DNA of 5,180 nt from Eubacteriales Family XIII. Incertae Sedis bacterium. Lineage in GTDB: Bacteria; Bacillota; Clostridia; Peptostreptococcales; Anaerovoracaceae. The translations under genes were made by a program, and so were the position numbers. The notes beneath the pieces are model-generated. The model made no database searches. It saw nothing but the letters and a program-made list of their open reading frames with translations, and had not been told where the DNA came from. Shown piece by piece: positions 1 to 4,939 of the stretch. The stretch spans positions 1-5,180 of the forward strand of contig JAITNA010000190.1 of the NCBI GenBank assembly GCA_031290715.1. The letters run 5' to 3'. Numbering within the stretch: the first letter of the stretch is position 1; every line of letters begins with the position of its first letter.

Positions 1-598
1 AGAGATATTTTGCAATGGGCAGGTGTCCGGATATACCGGCGATCTTCGGACCTTGTTTGAACAGCAGAATCAAAGAATTTGCTATTATTTTCTTTTGGAC
101 AAAATCGTCGCGCGGCGGCCGATCGAAATCGGGCTCAACAAAGAAAATCACGCCGCGCTGACCGCGGGAACGTATGATGAGCGCACGTATATTGCCAACG
201 GCGAAAGACCGGGGGCTTTCAAAAAACACGACTATGTCGTAGGGCTGTCGGAAGTCGGCTATCCGCCGCGGGATGTCGAAGCGGGTCTTGCCGAGTTGAT
301 TGACGAAATCCGATCCGCGAACTCGCGGGATATTTTGTCGGCCGCCGCGTATTTTCACGCAAAATTTGAATACATTCATCCGTTTGCGGACGGAAACGGA
401 CGCACGGGGCGAACGCTGCTCAATTATTATTTGCTCACACACAATCATCCGCCGGTTGTGATTTTTTCTGACGAAAAGACAAAATACAGCATCGCGTTGG
501 AAGCGTATGACCAAACGGAAAGTATTGATCCGCTGAAAAAAGTGATTCGCGGCAGCTTGGTCAGAACATGGCAAGGGAAAATCGAGCGCACACAATAA
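1..598 (+). CDS. Fic-domain protein (probable AMP transferase/toxin), 5'-truncated by window edge
   Basis: Fic proteins transfer a nucleotide moiety, usually AMP, from ATP to a hydroxyl side chain of a target protein, and many act as toxins or chaperone regulators. The full Fic signature is visible at 377-412 (HPFADGNGRTGR), with the catalytic His encoded at 377-379 and the phosphate-binding DGNGRTGR loop after it. The stretch with YDERTYIANGERPGAFKKHDYV upstream is the usual flap region that positions the target. A GTG at 23 could be read as a start, but the frame stays open to the left edge (EIFCNGQ before the GTG) and the GTG falls inside the conserved GYTGDLRTLFE-type segment. I therefore treat the gene as beginning outside the window. 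About 199 residues are present. The inhibitory (S/T)xxxE(G/N)N helix that would define the regulatory class is not seen and would probably lie in the missing N-terminus. It ends at TAA 596-598. The direct target is unknown. Confidence 0.93.
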   Translation, partial: EIFCNGQVSGYTGDLRTLFEQQNQRICYYFLLDKIVARRPIEIGLNKENHAALTAGTYDERTYIANGERPGAFKKHDYVVGLSEVGYPPRDVEAGLAELIDEIRSANSRDILSAAAYFHAKFEYIHPFADGNGRTGRTLLNYYLLTHNHPPVVIFSDEKTKYSIALEAYDQTESIDPLKKVIRGSLVRTWQGKIERTQ

Positions 599-606
599 TG
601 TCTGTA

Positions 607-632
607 TCTCTGCGGGCACTCTCTGCGGGCAA
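607..632. repeat. 13-bp tandem duplication (TCTCTGCGGGCA core)
   Basis: Two adjacent 13-bp units at 607-619 and 620-632 differ only in their last base (C versus A). The unit is TCTCTGCGGGCA plus one base. It lies just after the Fic stop codon. The function is unknown; it may be a replication-slippage duplication. Confidence 0.8.
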
Positions 633-659
633 AAATATTTTTCATCGACAACTGCGGGT

Positions 660-687
660 TTGAGGGTGTATTATTTAGATGTATTAT
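660..687 (+). promoter_or_regulatory. Possible sigma-70-type promoter for the DUF805/RyR operon
   Basis: A -35-like TTGAGG at 660-665 is followed after 16 bp by TATTAT at 682-687 (five of six bases match TATAAT). Transcription would start near 694, giving a leader of about 50 bases with the AGGAGG ribosome-binding site at 735-740. The -35 match is only four of six, so this is a tentative call. Confidence 0.35.
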
Positions 688-692
688 TCAGA
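667..692. repeat. 13-bp tandem duplication (TGTATTATTYAGA)
   Basis: Two adjacent 13-bp units at 667-679 (TGTATTATTTAGA) and 680-692 (TGTATTATTCAGA) differ at one position. The second unit contains the best -10-like sequence upstream of the DUF805 gene, so the duplication may have created or doubled a promoter element or a regulator-binding site. Confidence 0.8.
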
Positions 693-734
693 CAGTTGCG
701 GGATGATTTTTTTGGGGATTTGATATTGTTATCG

Positions 735-740
735 AGGAGG
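735..740 (+). promoter_or_regulatory. Ribosome-binding site AGGAGG that selects the 746 start
   Basis: A perfect AGGAGG lies before two consecutive ATG codons at 743 and 746. Spacing is only 2 bases to the first ATG but 5 bases to the second, so the second is the better start. Confidence 0.7.
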
Positions 741-745
741 AAATG

Positions 746-1549
746 ATGAGTGATTTTGATCAAAACAAGCCGCCGTTCGACGGGGTACAGCCGCCGCCTT
801 TTCCGGAGCCGCCGCCGTATGAACAGCCCGGGCCGCAGTATAGTCAACCCGGACAGCAACAGCAGTACGGACAACCCGGACAGCCCGGATATCAGCAGCA
901 ATACGGACAACCCGGACAGCAGCAGCAATACGGACAGCAGGATTATCAGCAGCAGTACGGGCAGCAGCAATACGGACAGCCCGGTTATCAGCAACAGTAC
1001 GGGCAGCAGCAGTACGGACAGCCGGGTTATCAGCAACAATACGGACAGCAGGGTTATCAGCAGCAGTATTATGGGCAGCAATACGGGCAGCCGCCATACG
1101 GGTCGCCCGTGTACGGCGTTCGGCAAGTCGGCTTTGCGGAAGCCTACAAGAATTATTGGAAAAACTATGTCAATTTCAACGACCGTACCACACGTGCCGG
1201 CTATTGGTGGTACATCCTTTGGAATGCCATCATCGGGAGCGTTTTTATGATCATTTTGGGTGCGTCGGGCGCGTTCGGCTATGCTGCGGCTTACGCGGCT
1301 TACAACGATCCCGGCGCGGCATTTATCCCCTTTGCGGGATTCGGCATTGTCTACTATTTGTGGGTGTTCGCGAATTATGTGCCGGGATTGGCGATCCAAA
1401 TACGCCGTCTGCATGATATCAACAAGCGTTGGACGAATATTTTCTTCGCGCTGATTCCGATTGCGGGCGCGATCATCCTGTTGGTCTTTAATGTGACCGC
1501 CACCAAGCCGCTGCCGGAAAACCGCTTCGGATATTTGCCGCAGGTCTAA
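746..1549 (+). CDS. DUF805 membrane protein with N-terminal Q/Y/G/P-rich low-complexity tail
   Basis: The 267-residue product has two parts. Residues 1-33 are acidic/proline-rich, and residues 34-118 are built almost only from Gln, Tyr, Gly and Pro in QQYGQ and PGYQQQYGQ units, resembling intrinsically disordered prion-like domains. Residues about 130-263 form a DUF805 domain: an [12 protein letters not shown] entry motif (144-155), three hydrophobic segments near 156-172, 194-212 and 232-250, and the family's RRLHD motif at 220-224, ending in the usual NRFG. The molecular function of DUF805 is unknown. No signal peptide is seen, so the tail should lie on whichever side the first segment dictates, most likely cytoplasmic. 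It is the first gene of a two-gene unit, 30 bp ahead of the AAA-RyR gene. ATG 743 is an alternative start adding one Met. DUF805 identity is confident; a partnership with the next gene is inferred from proximity only. Confidence 0.9.
   Translation: MSDFDQNKPPFDGVQPPPFPEPPPYEQPGPQYSQPGQQQQYGQPGQPGYQQQYGQPGQQQQYGQQDYQQQYGQQQYGQPGYQQQYGQQQYGQPGYQQQYGQQGYQQQYYGQQYGQPPYGSPVYGVRQVGFAEAYKNYWKNYVNFNDRTTRAGYWWYILWNAIIGSVFMIILGASGAFGYAAAYAAYNDPGAAFIPFAGFGIVYYLWVFANYVPGLAIQIRRLHDINKRWTNIFFALIPIAGAIILLVFNVTATKPLPENRFGYLPQV
845..1099 (+). repeat. In-gene repeat array encoding QQYGQPG-type units
   Basis: This coding stretch contains degenerate repeats of CAGCAGTACGGACAG-like units. The clearest pair is two adjacent 42-bp units, 944-985 and 986-1027, each encoding [14 protein letters not shown]. 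By my reading they differ at three bases, all synonymous third positions. The array is expected to vary in copy number between strains. Confidence 0.85.
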
Positions 1550-1568
1550 ATTATTAAAAGGGCAAACC

Positions 1569-1574
1569 GGGAGG
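1569..1574 (+). promoter_or_regulatory. Ribosome-binding site GGGAGG for the RyR/AAA gene
   Basis: GGGAGG ends 5 bases before ATG 1580 and fixes that start. It lies inside the 30-bp gap after the DUF805 stop codon. I see no terminator or separate promoter in that gap, which supports co-transcription. Confidence 0.75.
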
Positions 1575-1579
1575 CGAGC

Positions 1580-3949
1580 ATGAAACAGTATCTGACAATT
1601 GGCGGGCATGCGTGGACGCGGCGGTTTTTCTATACCAAAGACGGCAGGTATCATGAATTCACCGTTCCGGGCGGCGGCGCAATGCTGGCCGCTTTGTTTG
1701 GGAAGGACGCTGTGCCCGCGGCGCTCGCGGACGGGGCGAAATGCGAGCATATCCGGCTTGATGAGATTCATGACAAAAATGGGCTTCGATTTTGCGCCGG
1801 CGGCCACGCGGGATGGACAGACGGGCCCGCGGCGGCGCGGCAAAAAAGGTTGTCCGGCTCCGGACAGCCGAACGCCTGCGTCGTCTGGGATGAGGGCTTT
1901 GGGGATTTCCGAATCCCCGGCGGCCTGCCTGTGCTGTGGGCTTCCAACAAGGTTCTGCCTTCGGAACCCGCGGTCGACGCGATTCGAGGCCGCTGCTTCC
2001 TCATGCTTGATGTCGATGTCCTTCGGAAAAACGGCGCGATGATCAGCCGTCAAGTGTCATGGGAACATTCCGCGACAGATCTTGTCTGGCAGCTTGCCAA
2101 CAACCCTGCGATCAATTATCTGAACAAAATCGATCACATCTTGATTACTTTTGCGGAGGACGGGGCGGTTTCCCTGTCACGGCAAGAGGGAAAGATCGTC
2201 CCTCATCTTGTCCTCGCGCACGGCGGGGCGGAGGGGACATTACGCGATAAAAACGGCGGTATCCCCGACACATGGACGGCGATGGTGTACGCGGCGGCCT
2301 TGCAATTATCGGATGTTCTGAAAGGGAAGCAAGCGTTCTGCCCGGCGCGCGTCCTCGCTTTTGCGGGCGCTCTCATGGAAAGAGGATACGAACCGTCGGC
2401 CCTTGCGTCCGGAAATTTCAAAGAATGGTTTGCTCCGGGCGGGGACGCGGGAAATCGCTATCTGTACCGCGTGCCCGTATTCGATTCCAGCCTTGGCGCG
2501 GACCCCTATTATTGGAGTATCGGCGGCGAGGTACAGGGGAAGAAGGTATTCGACGTGGCCTTCGACTATGTGAAGCACGGCGGCGGCGCCATCGACGGGC
2601 TGCCGCAGCTCTCTTTCGGCGCGCTCACGACCATTGACCGCAGGGAGATCGAATCTTTCCAAAACGTCAAAAACCTGATTGTGGAATATGCGGCGGGGAA
2701 GGCGGTAAGGCCGCTTTCGATCGCCGTATTCGGTGCGCCGGGGAGCGGTAAATCTTTCGGCGTGACGCAGATTGCCAAGAATGTGCTGCCGGGGAAAGTC
2801 GAAAAATTGGAGTTCAATGTTTCCCAGTTCACGACGGAGGAAGACCTTTCAAGGGCTTTCCACAAGGTGCGGGACTGCATCCTTGAGGGCAAGCTGCCGC
2901 TCGTTTTCTTCGACGAGTTTGATTCGGACAAAGACGGCCGGCCGCTTGGGTGGTTGAAAAACTTCCTCATGCCCATGCAGGACGGCATATTCAAAGATGG
3001 CGGCGGGGAGCATCCGGTCGGCAAATGTATCTTTGTGTTCGCGGGCGGTACGTCGCAGGGCTTTGAGGAATTCAGCGCGCCCCTGCGCGCGGATGACACG
3101 GCTGTTTATCAATCGTTCAAGAATGTGAAAGGGCCCGATTTTGTCAGCAGACTGCGCGGCACGATCAATGTACTCGGCCCGAATCCCGTGTCAAAAGACG
3201 ACGGCAATTACATCTTGCGCCGGGCTCTGCTGCTTCGCAGTCTTGGCGAGCGCAAGCTGACGCTGAAGCACGGCGAACTCGCCGCGGACGGCGACGTCGT
3301 CCGCGCGATGCTTTTGATCCCGGCGTACAAACATGGCGCGCGCAGCATGGAAGCCATCCTTGATATGAGCCGCATGAACGGCGTTTCGTGGGAACCGGCG
3401 TCCCTGCCTTTCTACACACAGCTTTCCCTCCATGTGGATGCGGATGTGTTCATTCGCCTTGTCCTCAACAAGGTGAGATTGAATAGTTTTACGGAAAAAT
3501 TGGCCAAGGCGATCCACGACGACTTTGAGATCAAGCAGCAGTCGCGCGGAGAGGAAGGCCCCTATGTTTCCGCGTGGGAGGGGCTCCCCGAAGCCATCAA
3601 GGATGAGAACCGCAAACAAGCCCGGGCGATTCCCGAAAAACTTGCCGCGGTCGGGTGCGGCTGCGACGCCGGCGATACGCCATTCCCCTCCGTCGAGGTT
3701 TTCACGGACGAGGAAATCCTAACGCTTTCCGTCATGGAGCACGAGCGTTGGATGGGAAGCAAAGCGGCCCTCGGCTATACCGCGGGCAAAGAGCGCAACG
3801 ACGATCCGGACAAGGGGCCGCTGATACACCCGGACATGAAGCCTTGGAGCAAGCTCAACAACTCAAACAAGCAAAAGGATATTGATACGGCGCAAAATAT
3901 CATCCCGCTGCTGACAAGCGTTGGACTGCGTGTTTATCGGACGGTATGA
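1580..3949 (+). CDS. PfkB-like / AAA+ ATPase / RyR-domain fusion protein
   Basis: The 789-residue protein appears to have three modules. Residues about 1-270 look like a PfkB/ribokinase fold: an early GGG motif, a WDEGFGDFR segment (103-111), ISRQVSWE (155-162) and GGIPDTWTA (226-234), where D230 sits where the catalytic Asp of the family's GAGD motif is expected. Residues about 365-600 form an AAA+ ATPase: Walker A GAPGSGKS (385-392), Walker B LVFFDE (441-446), a sensor-1-like strand FVFAGGTS (485-492), a candidate arginine finger at R524/R526 and a sensor-2-like GARSMEAI (586-593). Residues about 712-787 match the RyR domain: EHERWM (720-725), a conserved HP..PW stretch and a KDxDTxxxI helix. 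No signal peptide or membrane segment is seen, so it is cytoplasmic. RyR domains in bacteria are thought to bind ligands, possibly nucleotide-derived. It follows the DUF805 gene by 30 bp. P-loop and RyR calls are strong; the PfkB call is moderate; the biological role is unknown. Confidence 0.88.
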   Translation: MKQYLTIGGHAWTRRFFYTKDGRYHEFTVPGGGAMLAALFGKDAVPAALADGAKCEHIRLDEIHDKNGLRFCAGGHAGWTDGPAAARQKRLSGSGQPNACVVWDEGFGDFRIPGGLPVLWASNKVLPSEPAVDAIRGRCFLMLDVDVLRKNGAMISRQVSWEHSATDLVWQLANNPAINYLNKIDHILITFAEDGAVSLSRQEGKIVPHLVLAHGGAEGTLRDKNGGIPDTWTAMVYAAALQLSDVLKGKQAFCPARVLAFAGALMERGYEPSALASGNFKEWFAPGGDAGNRYLYRVPVFDSSLGADPYYWSIGGEVQGKKVFDVAFDYVKHGGGAIDGLPQLSFGALTTIDRREIESFQNVKNLIVEYAAGKAVRPLSIAVFGAPGSGKSFGVTQIAKNVLPGKVEKLEFNVSQFTTEEDLSRAFHKVRDCILEGKLPLVFFDEFDSDKDGRPLGWLKNFLMPMQDGIFKDGGGEHPVGKCIFVFAGGTSQGFEEFSAPLRADDTAVYQSFKNVKGPDFVSRLRGTINVLGPNPVSKDDGNYILRRALLLRSLGERKLTLKHGELAADGDVVRAMLLIPAYKHGARSMEAILDMSRMNGVSWEPASLPFYTQLSLHVDADVFIRLVLNKVRLNSFTEKLAKAIHDDFEIKQQSRGEEGPYVSAWEGLPEAIKDENRKQARAIPEKLAAVGCGCDAGDTPFPSVEVFTDEEILTLSVMEHERWMGSKAALGYTAGKERNDDPDKGPLIHPDMKPWSKLNNSNKQKDIDTAQNIIPLLTSVGLRVYRTV

Positions 3950-3992
3950 CGACTGTTATAGCATATAATAGTCACAATATTGACAGTTATCC

Positions 3993-4021
3993 TTGACTCA
4001 TTATCACGATGGTGTGATAAT
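3993..4021 (+). promoter_or_regulatory. Promoter of the hipB-like gene, extended -10 type
   Basis: TTGACT (3993-3998) and GATAAT (4016-4021) each match the sigma-70 consensus at five of six positions and are separated by 17 bp. A TG at 4013-4014 adds an extended -10 motif. Transcription is expected about 7 bases beyond the -10, which is position 4028, the A of the start codon, so the mRNA is likely leaderless or nearly so. Confidence 0.72.
4000..4021. promoter_or_regulatory. Perfect inverted repeat operator overlapping the -10 box
   Basis: ATTATCAC and its exact reverse complement GTGATAAT flank a 6-bp centre. The right arm contains the whole -10 element. A dimeric XRE repressor bound here would block RNA polymerase, so autoregulation by the adjacent antitoxin is the natural reading, as known for HipB. 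Binding by this particular protein is inferred. Confidence 0.72.
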
Positions 4022-4027
4022 AGAGGA

Positions 4028-4327
4028 ATGAAAAGAAAAGCGACGCCAACGGTAGAAGAAACTTTTGCGGAAGTCGGGGAGAGTATCCGAACCTGGCGAA
4101 AGCTGTATGCCCTCAAGACGGTGCAGGTCGCCGAGCGGGCGGGTATTTCGCTTGGAACGCTTCGCAAAATTGAGTGCGGGGATCCGTCAGTCGGCCTTGG
4201 GGCCTTTCTCGAAGTACTGCGGAGCCTTGGGCTTTTGAATGTATTTGCGGAAAGCCTTGACCCGATGAACAGCGATCTCGGCCGAGCCCGAATCACGGAA
4301 AACCTGCCAAAACGAGTACGGTCATGA
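4028..4327 (+). CDS. XRE-family HipB-like antitoxin / transcriptional regulator
   Basis: The 99-residue product is a single lambda-repressor-type helix-turn-helix protein. The HTH core runs from about residue 17 to 70, with VQVAERAGISLGTLRKIE (32-49) covering the scanning and recognition helices. The following CGDPSVGLGAFLEVLRSLGLL and the C-terminal DLGRARITENLPKRVR are typical of antitoxins paired with HipA kinases. I chose ATG 4028 because the promoter and operator end at 4021 and the homologous part begins soon after it. A TTG at 3980 would add 16 residues encoded by the promoter itself and has no ribosome-binding site. GAGG at 4023-4026 is only one base from the ATG, too close to work normally. 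The stop codon overlaps the next ATG (ATGA at 4324-4327), the usual coupling in hipBA. It probably represses its own operon through the inverted repeat at 4000-4021. Its toxin partner appears broken. Confidence 0.87.
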   Translation: MKRKATPTVEETFAEVGESIRTWRKLYALKTVQVAERAGISLGTLRKIECGDPSVGLGAFLEVLRSLGLLNVFAESLDPMNSDLGRARITENLPKRVRS

Positions 4328-4680
4328 GCGTCTTTCATATTTATAATGATCACTATGCCGGCAGGTGTTTTTGGTCGGAAAAACGCGGGCGGGTCAGCGG
4401 CGTATTCACATACGACGACGATTACCTGTCCGGCAGTCAGAACTGGAACATTGACCCGTCGCTTGCGCTCGTATCCGGCGCCCAAGCGGTATCAAACGGA
4501 TTGCCGGGGGCGTTTTGCGACGCGTCGCCTAATGCCCGCTCAAAAATTCGGTCGAATAATGTTGTGTTTCATGGTGCGTTTTATCGCAAAAGTCGCTTGA
4601 CTTTTTGCCGTTTCATTACAAAAATGATTTCACACACGTCAATATGGGACGCATTTCATCCTGAGCCAAATGATCTATGA
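4324..4680 (+). pseudogene. HipA-like kinase N-terminal remnant (truncated)
   Basis: HipA toxins are Ser/Thr kinases of about 400 residues. Here the first 70 or so residues resemble the HipA N-terminal domain: an AGRCFWSEKRGRVSGVFTYD-type strand pair, YDDDYL (30-35) and a GLPGAFCDASPN segment (59-70) that normally leads into a tryptophan/glycine-arginine motif such as DRWGR. Just after SPN is a run of five A at 4542-4546. Removing one A would give SKFGRIM in frame, close to that motif, but this restored frame stops at 4598-4600. The kinase core with its P-loop, catalytic Asp and DFD-type motif is absent, and downstream DNA is occupied by mazF on the other strand. The unrestored frame continues to 4680 with no recognisable homology and overlaps the mazF 3' end. 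Start and coupling (ATGA with hipB) are intact. I call it a decayed hipA; a short functional protein is less likely. Confidence 0.68.
4586..4608. terminator. Hairpin between convergent genes, possible bidirectional terminator
   Basis: GCAAAAGTC (4586-4594) and GACTTTTTGC (4599-4608) pair around a GCTT loop with a single bulged T. The stem has an A-run on one side and a T-run on the other, so it could act in both directions. It lies 8 bases beyond the mazF stop codon on the minus strand and at the decayed end of the hipA remnant. The stem is short on GC pairs, so the terminator call is tentative. Confidence 0.4.
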
Positions 4681-4939
4681 CTTCCGCCCCTCGTGCATCC
4701 AAGTCCATAGTGCGCAATTGCTCCATCACGACAAATCCGAGAATATCATGGCCGACAGGAACAGGCTCGTGAAGAAAAAAACCGTTATCCGTTGTTGTGA
4801 TCGGGCAAACAATCGGCATGGATGTTGCGGCATTGAAAGTGTTGCTGCTGACCACGAGAGCAGGGCGTTTCTTTTTCGGCTCATGCCCGAGCGTCGGATC
4901 GAAGGTCACTTCTACGATGTCGCCTTGTTCAAAAAACAT
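4616..4939 (-). CDS. mazF: MazF/PemK-family mRNA interferase toxin
   Basis: The 107-residue product is a MazF-type endoribonuclease, which cleaves cellular mRNA at short specific sequences and arrests growth when its antitoxin is lost. The family pattern is clear: GDIVEVTFDPTLGHE (6-20) leading to KKKRPALVVS (22-31), where R25 fits the catalytic arginine region; PIVCPITT (42-49), with T48/T49 at the conserved threonine; and VMEQLRTMDLDAR (71-83), the usual interface strand and helix. Length is normal for the family. The start ATG at 4937-4939 has AAGGAG eight bases upstream; an upstream in-frame ATG at 4976-4978 would extend the protein by 13 residues inside the antitoxin gene and is unlikely. 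The ATG shares one base with the antitoxin stop (TGATG). It appears intact. Cleavage specificity cannot be read from the sequence. Confidence 0.93.
   Translation of the reverse strand: MFFEQGDIVEVTFDPTLGHEPKKKRPALVVSSNTFNAATSMPIVCPITTTDNGFFLHEPVPVGHDILGFVVMEQLRTMDLDARGAEVIDHLAQDEMRPILTCVKSFL

Larger units (their letters stand above)
599..745. other. Intergenic spacer with two 13-bp tandem duplications
   Basis: No gene is seen in this 147-bp spacer between the Fic gene and the DUF805 gene. It holds two independent 13-bp tandem duplications (607-632 and 667-692), a 12-bp AT-only palindrome at 631-642 and a possible promoter at 660-687. No GC-rich hairpin plus T-run typical of an intrinsic terminator is evident after the Fic stop codon, so read-through into the next unit cannot be excluded. 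Confidence 0.6.
3950..4027 (+). promoter_or_regulatory. hipB-like regulatory spacer with iterated half-sites
   Basis: This AT-rich spacer between the RyR gene and the antitoxin gene is packed with related elements. An imperfect inverted repeat spans 3951-3973: GACTGTTATA and its near-complement TATAATAGTC around a GCA centre, with one non-Watson-Crick position. Direct copies of GAC(T/A)GTTAT lie at 3951-3959 and 3982-3990, and a reverse copy at 3965-3973. A further related GACTCATTAT sits at 3995-4004 and runs into the main operator. Such arrays suit cooperative repression by a HipB-type protein. I see no convincing intrinsic terminator for the RyR gene here. Confidence 0.55.

Noticed and set aside
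23..25. GTG at 23 as the true start of the Fic gene
   Set aside because: The frame is open upstream to the window edge and the GTG lies within a conserved segment of the family; no ribosome-binding site precedes it.
631..642. AAAAATATTTTT palindrome as a terminator of the Fic gene
   Set aside because: It is AT-only with no loop to speak of and no GC stem, so it would not form a stable terminator hairpin.
845..1099. Repeat array as a possible CRISPR
   Set aside because: Units are contiguous, in frame, and encode a regular amino-acid pattern; there are no unique spacers between constant repeats.
671..2053. Long minus-strand open frame opposite the DUF805 gene and the start of the RyR gene
   Set aside because: Its product is a Leu/Val/Ile-rich repeat that is simply the reverse reading of the Q/Y/G-rich array, followed by sequence without recognisable domains, and it conflicts with two well-supported plus-strand genes.
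3964..3969. TATAAT as an additional promoter upstream of the XRE gene
   Set aside because: The -10 match is perfect, but I find no acceptable -35 at 16-18 bp upstream, and a transcript from here would lack a properly spaced ribosome-binding site; it is more likely part of the 3951-3973 inverted repeat.
3980..4027. TTG at 3980 as start of the XRE regulator
   Set aside because: It would place 16 codons on top of the -35, operator and -10 elements and has no ribosome-binding site; ATG 4028 fits the family and the promoter.
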